Shown: in pieces, positions 34,568 through 45,229 of the stretch
How positions within the stretch are numbered: the stretch's first letter is position 1
Layout: every line of letters begins with the position of its first letter
From: Haplomitrium mnioides
Lineage: Eukaryota > Marchantiophyta > Haplomitriopsida > Calobryales
Length of the DNA: 49,727 bases
Direction of reading: 5' to 3'
Assembly: GCA_049999725.1 (NCBI GenBank)
Contig: JBNGIS010016384.1
Location: 1-49,727, forward strand
The notes under the pieces: generated by a model
Told to the model about the DNA's origin: nothing
Seen by the model: the letters and a program-made list of their open reading frames with translations, nothing else
Database searches by the model: none
Position numbers and translations under genes: made by a program

Positions 34568-35333
34568 TTGGGAACTTTTTGTGAAGAAAATGAAAAAAAT
34601 AAATTGGAAAGATGAAAATGAGCAATGTTTTATATACTTACTTCTTTTTTTGCACCAAGCAAACCTATGTGTCAAGAGCTCCGCGAATCATGTTTTGGCA
34701 AGAAAAGGCATTTTTTGAAATCTAACTATAAAAGGTACATCAGTGGAAAGTTTCTTTCGATTGTCAAAAGTTCAGTTTTTGGGTTTTGTTTTCTAAGTAT
34801 CGCTGTTTTTGCATTTACTTGCTTTTTTTTTCTATTTCTAGTCTTTAGAGATTTCTGAACTTTTGTTCATTACATTTTTTGCCTCAAATTCGACTTGTCT
34901 TTAGCATCTTGAAAATGGTATCTTAAGAAAATGTTTTCCACCCTTCTCAACCAAAGCCATACATGTATTCGGATGTTGTCAAGGCTCTAGAGCCTGAAAA
35001 ATCGAGTGAAATTGGCTAGTTAATTACTGTTCTTTGAAAGACCTCGATCAACATCTTTACCTTTTTGTCGATAAAACTGAAAAATTCAATTTGGGTCTAC
35101 TGGTCCAAATCACCATGATCCGAGAAGGCAAGAAAGCCAACATCGGGCTGCTTGTGCAGTCCCAGGATGCAGTTACCCTTTATAATACAAATTGCAAAAG
35201 ATTTTCATTTTTCGAAATTAAAGAGAAGGACATTTGTGTGAAGCATTTTCAGGCCGCAAAGGAAGATGGCAAGGTAAATTCTGAAATCCTTTTTCTTTTG
35301 TTTGTTTTTCTACTAAGTCTTTACTCATAGGGA

Positions 35334-35650
35334 GTCCATACGAGCATGGAGTCCCGGAGTCCATGCGAGTATGGAGTCCCGGGGTCCATACGAGCATGGA
35401 GTCTCGAGGTCCATGCGCACATGGACTCCCAAGTCCATACGCGCATAGACTGCCAAGTCCTTGTATGCCTGAACCTGAGGACTCCATGCTCGCATGGACT
35501 CCCATCGTCCATGCACGTATGGACTTCAGAGTCCCTGCACGCTAGGACTTGGGAGACCTTGCACTTTTGGACTCTCAAGTCCATGCACACATGAACTTGG
35601 TAATCCTTGCGCGTCTGGACTTCGAAGTCTATGTGCGCATAGACTCCCTT
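35334..35650. repeat. 25-bp palindromic array in intron 1 (35274-35754)
   Basis: About 13 units of 24-25 bp. The best units read GTCCATGCGCACATGGACT (about 35410) and GTCCATACGCGCATAGACT (about 35440). The array fills most of the intron between donor 'aag|gtaaat' and acceptor 'cactcag'. Confidence 0.9.
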
Positions 35651-37301
35651 GTGCAGTGCATGAGTGTAATGTCATTAGAGTCCCTCCACGCAGTGAATGT
35701 CAAGTCTTACACTTGTGCTTATGCTTAATTGTTTTTTGTTTTCAATTCACTCAGTTTCTGGTAGATTTTGTGGATAGCTACAAAGACAAGAAGCGTATCG
35801 AGCGCGACTTTATTAAATTGGCCATCCATATCAAGATTTTGAAGCCCAAGAAGGACATCAATATTCAACAATTGGTGTTGCATCCAAGTGCGGCAACATT
35901 CTCAATTCACAAGGCAAACCCTTCTGCCCAAAAGAAAAGAAAAGAGGTTGAACTAGCTGAGGCTCCACAAACGAAGAAAACGGTTGCCAAGAAGAAAAAG
36001 CCTACTCCAGCACCGGTCATTGAGGAGGAGCTAGCCCCCTCAAAATCTACAACAAAGTCATCTTCAACTGCCCTTTCCTCTTTATCACTAAGCAACTCGG
36101 GGAAGGAATCAGATCCGGAGTCAGTTCAGGCTCCAACATCAAGAGCTAAAAGGCAATCCCACAAGGTGTTGCGAGCTTTCCAAAAAAGGGAACAAGTGGA
36201 CCATCAAATAGTGTCTGAGGAAGACAAAAACAAGATAAGGGAGTCTGCAATCTAGTGATGTAGAGTTCGTGAAGAAGCAATCACAATAAGGTTGGAGAAT
36301 TTGAATATGCCTAAACTTGGAATGGACAACTGGGGTCTATTCCAGATTAGAAGGCTGAATGAGAATGTTGTTGAGCTTCTGGTGTAGAGAATGCTCACAA
36401 ACAAGTATGTGCATAGTTTTTTCATCATTGTTGTTGACCTGAAGTGTGGGTTAAAAGACAAGTAAAAGTTCGATATTAGGAACCCTAACAAGTATTGCTA
36501 CAAGATTGCAAGAGGCAATTACAGTGCTAAAGCAAGGCAACTATTAGTCACAAAATATGGAGCAAAGAATCTGACATTATTGCTCTGCAATTGATATGTC
36601 TACGTGAGCCTTGCACCAATAGAGGCCCGTATTTTTACTACTGAAGACAACTACGACTAGAGATATATGTTGGAAATGACCTCCATTCAAAAGGTTGAAT
36701 ATTGGCATCAAAGATTTGTCGAGAATGGGATGGTGTCATCTCAAAAATTTAAAAGAGAGTTGGTGTTGGAAACACTGGAGATAAAGCCCAAGTCAACACT
36801 TGAGAAGACCGTAACTTCTCAAGCCAACTGGTTCTAGCTAGCGTTAAGAAGTGGAGAGCTCTAGAATCTACAATAGAGCATTTTTGCAATATGGGAGAAG
36901 AATACGGTCAAAGGCCACAAGCCAAAGGCCAAAGGATCTCTGAGAATGGAGGGCATGAAGTGGACACCTTTGAGGTCCCTTTAGGGTCTTCCTGATGAAG
37001 TAAAGATTTCAGTTTTGAGCGAGTGGAAGCCGGAGAGCTTTCAATGGATGAAATGTTTCAAGAGGCAAAGAGACATAAAATTTTGGTTGTTATGGTCAAA
37101 AGTTTTTGCTCAAAGGTTTACTACAGCACTTGGGAGGAGGCAAGAGAGGAGTACCCTCTCCATACTGAGGAGTTCAAGATGGCTGCTTTCTATTCAAGCT
37201 TCAAGAAACTTTTGGTATGTTCTTCTTTTTACATCACATTCATTTCTAGAGAGTTGTAGTGAGTTTATTAAGTTGCCTTTTGTTTTCATAAAATAGGTTT
37301 A

Positions 37302-37591
37302 GGGTCTATGTGCGCATGGACTGCAAAGTCCCTGTTTAGAGGGAATGCAAAGTCCATGCGCACATGTACTTCGCAGTCAAAGTGTGAAAGGACTTCGTAG
37401 TCCAGGCTCGCTTGGACTACGAAGTCCATGCGTGACTGGACTTTGTTGTTCATGTGTGTTTGGAATGCAAAGTCCCTGCTTGCAAGGAATGCGAAGTCCA
37501 TACACGCATGAACTTTGCAATCAAAAAACGAAAGGACTTCGTAGTCCAAGTGCATAGGGACTGCAAAGTCATTGCGCACTTGGAATGCGAG
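37302..37591. repeat. 24-bp palindromic array in intron 2 (37215-37669)
   Basis: About 12 units of 24 bp, with spacers such as 'tgcaaa' and 'ttcgta' that differ from those in intron 1. Donor 'ttg|gtatgt', acceptor 'ctatgtag'. Confidence 0.9.
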
Positions 37592-38968
37592 CATAGAATT
37601 GAGTATCCCTCTCTACCATATAACTTTTTTTATCTCTATATAATGTTTTCTATTTTTTTTTCTATGTAGAGGGACCAAACTTTCAAACGTCAACTACCTA
37701 AAAAATTGAAAGCAACTGCAAAATGACAAAAAAGATCAGGGGTCAAAGAAGCCTCAGAAGATCAGAACCAGCCTCCCACTCTTGTTTCCTATCCTCCAAC
37801 TTTCCTTCTTCATTGCAAAAGGCTAGAGAGTGGAAATCAAGGCAGCAAAGCGGTGCTACATCTCTTACAACTGAAGGAGTTGTGAGAGATGAGGATGAGG
37901 ACTTAATGTCTTATGTCGATGGTCTCAACGCGGCGTTTTACCAAGTCCACAGGGAGGCCAACGCTTGCTAGTTAAAGGGCTTGGTGAAACCTAGGTATTT
38001 CACTTTGGCTATTGCGGACATTTCTTACAGTTACAACGTTAAGGAATGTAAGCATGACGATTTTGAACCATTTTCAAAAGATGACTTTTTTTGACATTTT
38101 TTTATCTTTTGCGGCAATTACAACATTGATTTTTTGGTCTTCTGTTATTATACACTCATCGCAACAATTTGGCATTGTTTGAGATGCCCTTTCAAAAGTT
38201 TGATGTGCAATCGACTACAATATATGGTAAGTTGTTCTATGATTTTTTAGTTTTTGTGTCTCTTTTTTACTTTTCTTGCACTTTGTTTACAATGTTTGAT
38301 TTGTTTGTTTTTATTTTTACAAGGACAAAAACAACATTCATCATTCCGGTGGTTCTAGAATCGCACACGCCCACGAGTATTGGATTGTGGGCTATTGGAC
38401 GAAAGAAAGGAAGAGGAGCATGAGGCTTTTTAATTTGCAGCATGCTTCTATGACTAGTCTACTTCGGCAAATAATGTATAGTGTTTTTAGTTGTCCTGTG
38501 GTTTCGGCAAAACTTAAACATCCAGGAGATGATGCTTCTGTCAATGTTTATCAAAAGCCGTAGACGCTTTACAATTTTTTCATCGACCACTTGTCAATAG
38601 AGCAGGATTGGATCTTAGATCTTTGCTATGGGTCAGGCACAGGCCTTGTTTGTGCTTTAAAGCTGATGTGAAACTGCATCGCGGTGGAATATGATAGATG
38701 TCAGTCTATCTACATTCCTCATAGGGTTTTGGAGATGGCTTCCTTGCCATCCAATGTGACTAAGTCACAGATAGTTTATGCATACCATAAGGAACTTGTT
38801 CCTCATGGTACTGCAGGTGCTATTGGTAATTTTGTCACAATATATGGAACTGGAAAGTCTCGACAAGACTCTCTAGCGGTTGGATATGCTCAGCCTTTGG
38901 ATTTAGATGAGACAATTCCTCTTGAGAAGGATATAGCTTGATCAACAGTTTGAACAAACTTTTTTATT

Positions 38969-38974
38969 AATAAA
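38969..38974 (+). terminator. Candidate polyadenylation signal AATAAA
   Basis: AATAAA lies 28 bp after the TGA of the methyltransferase frame (38939-38941), within an AT-rich tract. Position fits a 3' end, but the motif is common in AT-rich DNA. Confidence 0.4.
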
Positions 38975-39071
38975 GTTTTTTTCTTACAAAGTTTTTTTTG
39001 CCAAAGTTTCAACTTGTTGCACTATCAATCCATTTCAAGTCTTTTCATCACAATTCAATTTGGTGTGCTTA

Positions 39072-39147
39072 AGAATGGTTTGGAGTCAATTTCTAATATA
39101 AGAATGGTTTGGAGTCAACTGCTAATCAAAGAATGGTTTGGAGTCCT
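39072..39147. repeat. 29-bp tandem triplet
   Basis: 'agaatggtttggagtc' occurs three times at about 29-bp steps just before the palindrome array downstream of the methyltransferase gene. Confidence 0.8.
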
Positions 39148-39503
39148 TGTGCATATGAGCTTGGAGTCCATATGCACATGAACTCTTGCAATCTTTGGTC
39201 GTTCAAGCTTTACGTTCTTATTTAGAGTCTATGCGCATATAAGCTTTCTAGTTCTTGTTCGGAGTTTATGCACGCATGAGCTTTAAGGCTTTGTTCAGAG
39301 TCCATGCACGTATAAACCAAAGGGTTCTCGTTCAAAGTCTATGCGTGCATAGGCTTTAAAGTTGTTTTTTAGAGTCTTGGCGCACCTAGGCTTTAGGGTT
39401 CTAGTTCAAAGTCCATCAGTGCATAGCTTTATTGTTCTTGTTCAGAGTATAAACACGCATAGGCTTTAGGGTTCTAGTTTGGAGTGCATGCTTGCATAAG
39501 ATT
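39141..39503. repeat. 37-bp palindrome array downstream of methyltransferase gene
   Basis: About nine units with palindromes like GTCTATGCGTGCATAGGC (about 39342) separated by 'tttagggttctagttca'-type spacers, period about 37 bp. The spacer is unrelated to those of the intron arrays. The rest of 38975-39913 holds an (AT)14 microsatellite and AT-rich sequence without coding signal. Confidence 0.85.
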
Positions 39504-39588
39504 TAACATCTACGACACTCAAAGTCTGGTTCAAAGTCCATACCCGATTAGACATCCACATTTGCATATACATTTTTTTCGTAAAAAG

Positions 39589-39616
<28 letters not shown>
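39589..39616. repeat. (AT)14 microsatellite
   Basis: 28 bp of uninterrupted AT dinucleotides. Confidence 0.97.
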
Positions 39617-39619
<3 letters not shown>

Positions 39620-39913
39620 TTTAGTGTATTCACAATAGTGTGAGGTCTTAATAAAATATTTCAATAACCAAAATGCTTGTTTTCTAGGGTTTTTTCTATA
39701 AATTATATTTAAAATATAATCTCAAGGTTAAATATGCAATTTGTATTTCTAAAAAATGATTTTCTTTACGAAAAAATATCACAAGCGTAAAATTGATGTT
39801 TTTCAATATCAAATCATAAAAAATAATATTTTTAACTACCAAGTGAAACAGGAACTCAGTAGCAGTTTCTGGTTCAAAGTAGCAGCTAATCCTTGTAATA
39901 AAACAAATTGCAA

Positions 39914-42085
39914 GAATCATTTTTGTTGTTTGCGAATCCTATGCGTGCATAGGATTTTTTTCTTGTTTTTCTTAAAACTTGTTGTGATATCAATCACAAC
40001 AAGCCATGATATTGATGTTGTTGTATTGGTCATATACGCGTATACAATTAGCTATTATCTCCACTCATCTTAAATACTCAGAGGATGTGTTTAGGTACCA
40101 TTTGTTTGCAAATCTTGTTTTTCTCTTTTTGAAACATATTTTTCTTTTTTNNNNNNNNNNNNNNNNNNNNNNNNNNNNNNNNNNNNNNNNNNNNNNNNNN
40201 NNNNNNNNNNNNNNNNNNNNNNNNNNNNNNNNNNNNNNNNNNNNNNNNNNCACTTCTATGAATTCAAACATTTGTTTAAGATGACTTGAATGTTTATAGA
40301 ACTTGAGGTTGTGTTTTGAAGTTACAAGTATCGACATATATTTTATTGAGTTACTTTTATGTCTTTTGTGCTTTGTGATGATGTAGTCAAATATAATTGC
40401 CAACTGTTTCTTCATCGTGACCAACAAACGAAAGAAAGATTAAAACTTGCAAACCATCAAAGAAAATGTTATGGCGATGGTCAAATGTACTTGGGGATTG
40501 TCATTGATGGAATGGACCAGAAAAAAATTGCTATTCCACAATGACCTTCGCCACCAAAAAACATTGATAAAGACTGTTTGGTGGGTGTGCATGTTGTTTG
40601 TATCTTCATATTCAATCATGCTCTTTCTTTGAAGGTCTTCTTAACATACAGAAACTTAAGAAGTGATTCTAATTTGACAGTTCTTATGATAAACAAAATA
40701 TTATGTGACTTTGAAGGCCCACTACCTCCAACTTTGTATCTTCAATTTGACAACACGACACAAGAGAATAAGAATTCTATCATGTTTGGATATCTTAGTC
40801 TCCTTATTGCCAAGAATATTTTTTGAACAATCAAGGTGGGATTTCTCTTGGTTGGCCATACTCATAATCAAATCGATCAAATATTAAGCCGATTTTTGAA
40901 ATGTTTGAAACGTGTCAAAGCTTTCACAATTATGAGTCTTAGCGAGCCGCTTCAATTATCCTATAATCCTAAACCTCTAGTGACAATTTTGTTGGAAACT
41001 TGGGATTTCAAAATGTTTCTACAACAATGCCCCTCTTTGGTTCAAAGGATACATGATGTTACTTTTAATCAACAATTCAAGTTCTAGTTAAATAATTCCA
41101 AGGAAAAGATTTGGAGCAAATAGTTTTCAACAGATGAATTTCGGTTACCTGTGGATGGTATTTGTCAACTCAAGTGTCTACCTGAAGTAGATAGAGAAAT
41201 TTTTAGTTCAATGTTGATTCCTCTCAAGGCATATTCTGAAATGAAACGATCTCAAAAGGAAGAAAGAGAAGTGGATGTCGAGAAAGTGGTATTTTCAATA
41301 AAGGACAATATAAGTAAGAACTGCTATAAGTTCTTTACAAATTTTGATACTCAATGGTGGAATGACTTTTTTCTTGCCCAACAAGAGATTGCGACCAACT
41401 CCTTGAAAACAGAAAGACGATGACTCGAAGCAGATGATTCTCAAAATGTTTTTCTAGGTTCTCAGCTTGATGCTCAACAGACAAAAGAAGATACTCTAGT
41501 ACAACAAATACTTTCTACACGTCGAGCAATCTATGATAGAGCACCTAGGCCGCGAGAAAGAACTCTTTCACATAATACTCAATACGTGCATAAATTTGGC
41601 AATCTATATAAGATAAAAGCTAGAATGTTTATTTGTGTTGTTGCATCTCTGGATCCAAAAGGCTGAACGTTTTAGGTTGCCAAAGTTCTCAAAGTTTTTT
41701 CATTTGATGAGGAAGAGACTCCAAACCCAAAATGAGTACAAGTTTAATGGTTTGCTTGTTTGGCTGAAGATGTATTTTTTGGACAATACTTCTTAGAAAA
41801 ATAGCAACAACAAAAGAGAAATGTAAATCCAAGTTACATATTGATATACTTGATGTGACACAAATCACGATTCTGTCTTTGATTTTCTTCTTACCAAAAA
41901 AACCAATTAAATAAAACTACTCTAGCTACCATTAAAGCAAATTAATTTGAGTACGAAAGACAAAAAGCCTTCAATCTTGAAATTTTTCAAAGAGATTCAA
42001 TCACTGTCATTAACACTGAGACAAATCAAGCAAACCTTGATGAATCTTTTGAAGCTGAATCCAGAGAAGTTGAAACATGTGACTA
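39914..42085 (+). pseudogene. DUF7869 transposase-like gene, C-terminal part, copy 3
   Basis: From 40358 the frame reads MSFVLCDDVVKYN, then YLGIVIDGMDQKKIAIPQ, DCLVGVHV, LYLQFDNTTQENKNSIMFGYL, VGFLLVGHTHNQIDQILSRF and later TNFDTQWWNDFFL. The acidic residues of VIDGMDQ, QFDNTTQEN and the Asp of GHTHNQID are placed as in the RNase H-like core of DUF7869 proteins. A C-terminal part (FICVVASLDPKG, then VQVxWFAC..DVFFGQYFLE) is readable with stops to about 42085. The N-terminal region found in copies 1 and 2 is absent. Homology to the inverted copy 2 begins near 39914. A gap of 100 N lies at 40151-40250. Confidence 0.72.
40151..40250. other. Assembly gap, 100 N
   Basis: A run of 100 N upstream of the DUF7869 core of copy 3. 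Confidence 0.99.
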
Positions 42086-43756
42086 AAGTTATTTAAGAAT
42101 TTTATTTTATATTGTGTATTCTCAATCATATTGTAATTTAAGATTATTATTTTATAAAGTACGTGAGAATATTTTGAAACAACTTGTTGAATTTATCTGC
42201 CAACTTGAGCTTTTTACTGTAAATCATTCCAAAATGAATGTTATTCTCTGTAAATGAAACATAAATCTTTAGTTAATATTTTTATTTGCTTTGTAAAATT
42301 ATTTTCTTCTCCAAAATGTAAGTATTTTGTTTCCAACTTTATTGTTTTCTAGAAGAGTTTAAGGTTATTGTCTCGCTAAAGCATCTGCCTAAATTGACTA
42401 ATTATTTTTTTCTTGTTAGGACTTTGATATATAACTTAAAACCCTTAGTGCGGTTTGACTTAGATGTAGAGCTTTGTACTTGTTTTACTTTTAGATTCCA
42501 AATTAGAAATCAAAATCTTTTGCGTGCGTAGAGTTTGTTGCAAAAAATAGAACGCTTACAGTCCGTATATATGGTTGTAGAAGTGTGAACCTTATGTGCG
42601 CACAGACTTTGATTCGCAAGCGAAACGTAGAGCGTACAAAAACTCCTATGTGGATTCTAAAACCTAGGTTCTTGTCAGTCTTTGTTAAGGAACATTTTGA
42701 TGGTGAGTTCGGATTCCTATGCGCGCATAGACTTTGAGGTGGAGTGTTCAAATGTTGAGCTTGGATTCATAAGTGTGCATAGACTTTGGAGTGGAGTGTT
42801 CAGATGTTGAGCTTGGATTCCTATGCACGCATAGACTTTGGGATAGAAGTCCAAGCCTTCCACAAGTTCTACTTCTCATATACAACCGTCAAGCTTCTTC
42901 ATACAAAGACTACCGATTACAACTTAGTTTGTACACAAGTCATGGACTCTTTTGTAGATCTGAAGACCTTTGTTTGGTTGAATCAAGTTTAAAACTTGAA
43001 GATGTTTCTTGTTTACAATCTTAATTCAATCTCCTTAGATACTGCCTTTTTGATTCTGAACTATGATACGGTTGTGTATATGCTTCATTGAGTTATGAAA
43101 TATTTTTAAATGCTGAAACCTTTTTGAAAGCCCATGTTAACTTTTGATTTCATGGATTTTCCACTATAAGTGAAAGCTTATTTCTTTCTTGAACTTTTAA
43201 AGAAAGCCCCTAAATCCATGCAATATTTCGTTTTCTTCGTTTTTGTGTTTACCATTGCAAACTCATTCCCTTGACTTCTAGTCTCCTTGGGCTTTTTCTT
43301 TATGTTTTGTAATTTTTTTCCAAGAACAAAGTTTGAAAGAGCACCATGTCTATGTGGGCCTAGAGCTTGTGCAATCAAATATATTTCAAAATAGTTTCTT
43401 ATGACGTGTATTTCAACTTTAAGGCTTAGAATTGTAATCAATGATAAATGCAATTTTTTGGTGAAAACTTTTTATAATTTTTATACTTTTCATCAAATTC
43501 GAGTTTTCTAATATTTTCATAGAAACTAATAATATTGATTGATTTTCCATAACGAAATTGACTCTTGCTATATCATGCTTGTTGAAACGGCCAAAAACAA
43601 GTCTAAAAAACTCATGTACTTTTTGTTTTTAAAAAACAACCTCGTTTTTTAATGTTTTTTGAGCTTAAAAATGACAAATTTTCCCAAAAAAAAAAGTTCT
43701 TGTTTTGAGTAGCATGTTCTTGGTTCAAAGTAGCGGTTGTTCTTTTTAAGTTAGGA
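42086..43756. other. AT-rich non-coding stretch with palindrome units
   Basis: No coding motif is seen. It holds palindrome units at 42525-42860 and ends near 43712-43735 with 'gtagcatgttcttggttcaaagtagcgg', which echoes 39856-39892 on the other side of the DUF7869 copy. The LTR-like repeat of the next element starts at about 43757. Confidence 0.6.
42711..42840. repeat. 52-bp tandem repeat with palindrome cores
   Basis: Units start at 42711, 42763 and 42815, each beginning with a GGATTCCTATGCGCGCATAG-type palindrome and continuing 'actttg..gtggagtgttca.atgttgagctt'. The first unit keeps TATGCGCGCATA intact. Two more isolated palindromes lie near 42527 and 42594. Confidence 0.88.
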
Positions 43757-44469
43757 AAGATGGAGATCCTTCATCCACATACTTGCATAGAAGTTATGTG
43801 CATAACCTTCACTCTTCCCTTGCACTTCTTGCTGAGATTGCCTCTGAGAACATCCCCACAGATTTACAATAAGGAATTCAATCTCTAGATCTAAAGGGAG
43901 AAAATATCCAAGTATCCCCTTGGCTTGTCCTTCTCTAATGCAATCTTCCCTTCACTTCCAAATTGAAATCTTGGACTGCTCCTATCATCACAACCTAAAC
44001 TTCAATTTCTTGTTGCATCATTCATATTACTCCTTCTTAATTCTTCAATTCCAAGAAGTAGGGGATATCAAAGAAAGTAGATGAACTTTATTTTCATGAA
44101 GAACAAAAACTTGCAATGAGATGTATTGTCCAACAAGAGTGGAACCTTGCTATTGCCTTGTACCCCTTCTCTGTTTTCAAGTGACTTCTAGCTACTTAAC
44201 TTCCTCTAACTAGTTCTAGCTTTCTAATGATTACTCTAACATTGATCCACTCCATTAGACTAAAATATATTCACTAACCTATCTATTATTCTCATCTAAA
44301 ACTAACATGTTCTAATTTTTCCTAAATTCTACATTGCCATCCTCATACAACAGATTCATAGCCTCTGCCATAGAATTCACATAGCTCTACAGAAAAAAAA
44401 AACTAAACGACACTCTTTTAGTCTTCCTTCTACTCTAACTTCTCTTCTAATTAGAATTAACACTAACAT

Positions 44470-45110
44470 ATGTTCTTTTACTAAGTGGCAAACTTTCACT
44501 AACTTTTAATCGCTTATTTTCAAACTTTCTAACTTATACTCTTTTAAATTTTCATTTTAACTCTTTTCCAACTTTCATGTGCCCAATTTCAAACTTTTAA
44601 TTCTCCCATTTTGAGCTTTACGTTTTCTTCCTTTCGAACTTTCATGTTAGCTAACTTTTCAAAATTTCAACTTCCATGAGCTTCTTTTTTTGTTTCAAAC
44701 TTTTATTTTTGATGTTTTCCCTACCGTTGGTTCTCTCTCGACTCCATGTTTTGAATTTCAAGATTTTATACCTTCAAGTTCTTCCTCGGGTGACAAACTT
44801 TCACATTGGAGCTCTTCTTCTACTGTTGAACTTTCACTTCTGCTCTCGTTTCAAACTTTTGTCACCTCACAATTCGAACATTTGGATTTTTGGAGATTTT
44901 TTAGCTTTCAAATTCTCATCTTCTGGAGATCCTCCCTTCTTCTCTATTCTGTTTTCTACCAGCGCTCTTCTTTGACTTTTCCTTTCCTGGCTTCAATCTT
45001 TTGTTTTCGGTTGTCCACAATTCTATCTGATTTCACATACCTTCCTTTTCGAGCTTTCTAAGCTCCTACACTACTCTTTGAACTTTTGAGCTCTTCATTT
45101 TCTTGCGCTG
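44470..45110. repeat. Quasi-periodic TTTCAAACTTTCA tract
   Basis: Variants of 'caaactttca', 'gaactttc' and 'gagcttt' recur every 15-40 bp on a C/T-rich strand. The same tract is in the right repeat at about 48330-48730. The periodicity is loose. Confidence 0.6.
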
Positions 45111-45229
45111 ATTCAAACATTGAATTCATGCTTAGAGCTCTTCTAGCTTCTAAATCCTCAAATCTCTTGACAATATTCCTTCAAATTTTTGGATATCAAG
45201 ATGTCCTCATTTTTCATTTCGAATTGTCA

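Larger units (their letters stand above)
34928..38941 (+). pseudogene. ParB-like plus beta-class DNA amino-methyltransferase gene, decayed, four visible exons
   Basis: Exons: 34928-35273, 35755-37214, 37670-38227 and 38324-38941, joined by GT-AG introns. Exon 1 has an unrecognised conserved domain. Exon 2 has a basic Lys/Ser linker, then a region resembling a ParB-like fold (NWGLFQIRRLNENVVELL, KYCYKIARGNYSAKARQLL, APIEAR....EDN, then GLPDEVKISVLSE). Exon 3 ends with FTLAIADISYSYNV at about 37999-38040, placed where the catalytic DPPY motif belongs. Exon 4 has HAHEYWIVGYW, HPGDDASVNVYQKP, DWILDLCYGSGTGLVCALKL and IAVEYDRCQ, the QKP and SAM-binding FxGxG-type motifs. The order DPPY then FxGxG marks the beta class of N4C/N6A DNA methyltransferases. 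Stops (for example after QKP) and frameshifts make it inactive. MT-A70 proteins differ in motif order and sequence. Confidence 0.72.

Noticed and set aside
35334-35650. CRISPR-like array
   Set aside because: The units are directly adjacent degenerate palindromes without unique spacers, in eukaryotic intron DNA with no cas genes.
35494-35754. ATG start for the Lys-rich frame at 35494
   Set aside because: The first 87 codons translate the intron array. The real exon starts after the AG at 35753-35754, in the same frame by coincidence.
36241-38941. Eukaryotic MT-A70 (METTL) methyltransferase
   Set aside because: MT-A70 proteins have a DPPW motif and lack the QKP-then-GSGTG order seen here; the beta-class match is better.
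42503-43453. Small frames in the AT-rich stretch after DUF7869 copy 3
   Set aside because: Short, no motif, and some simply translate the 52-bp repeat.
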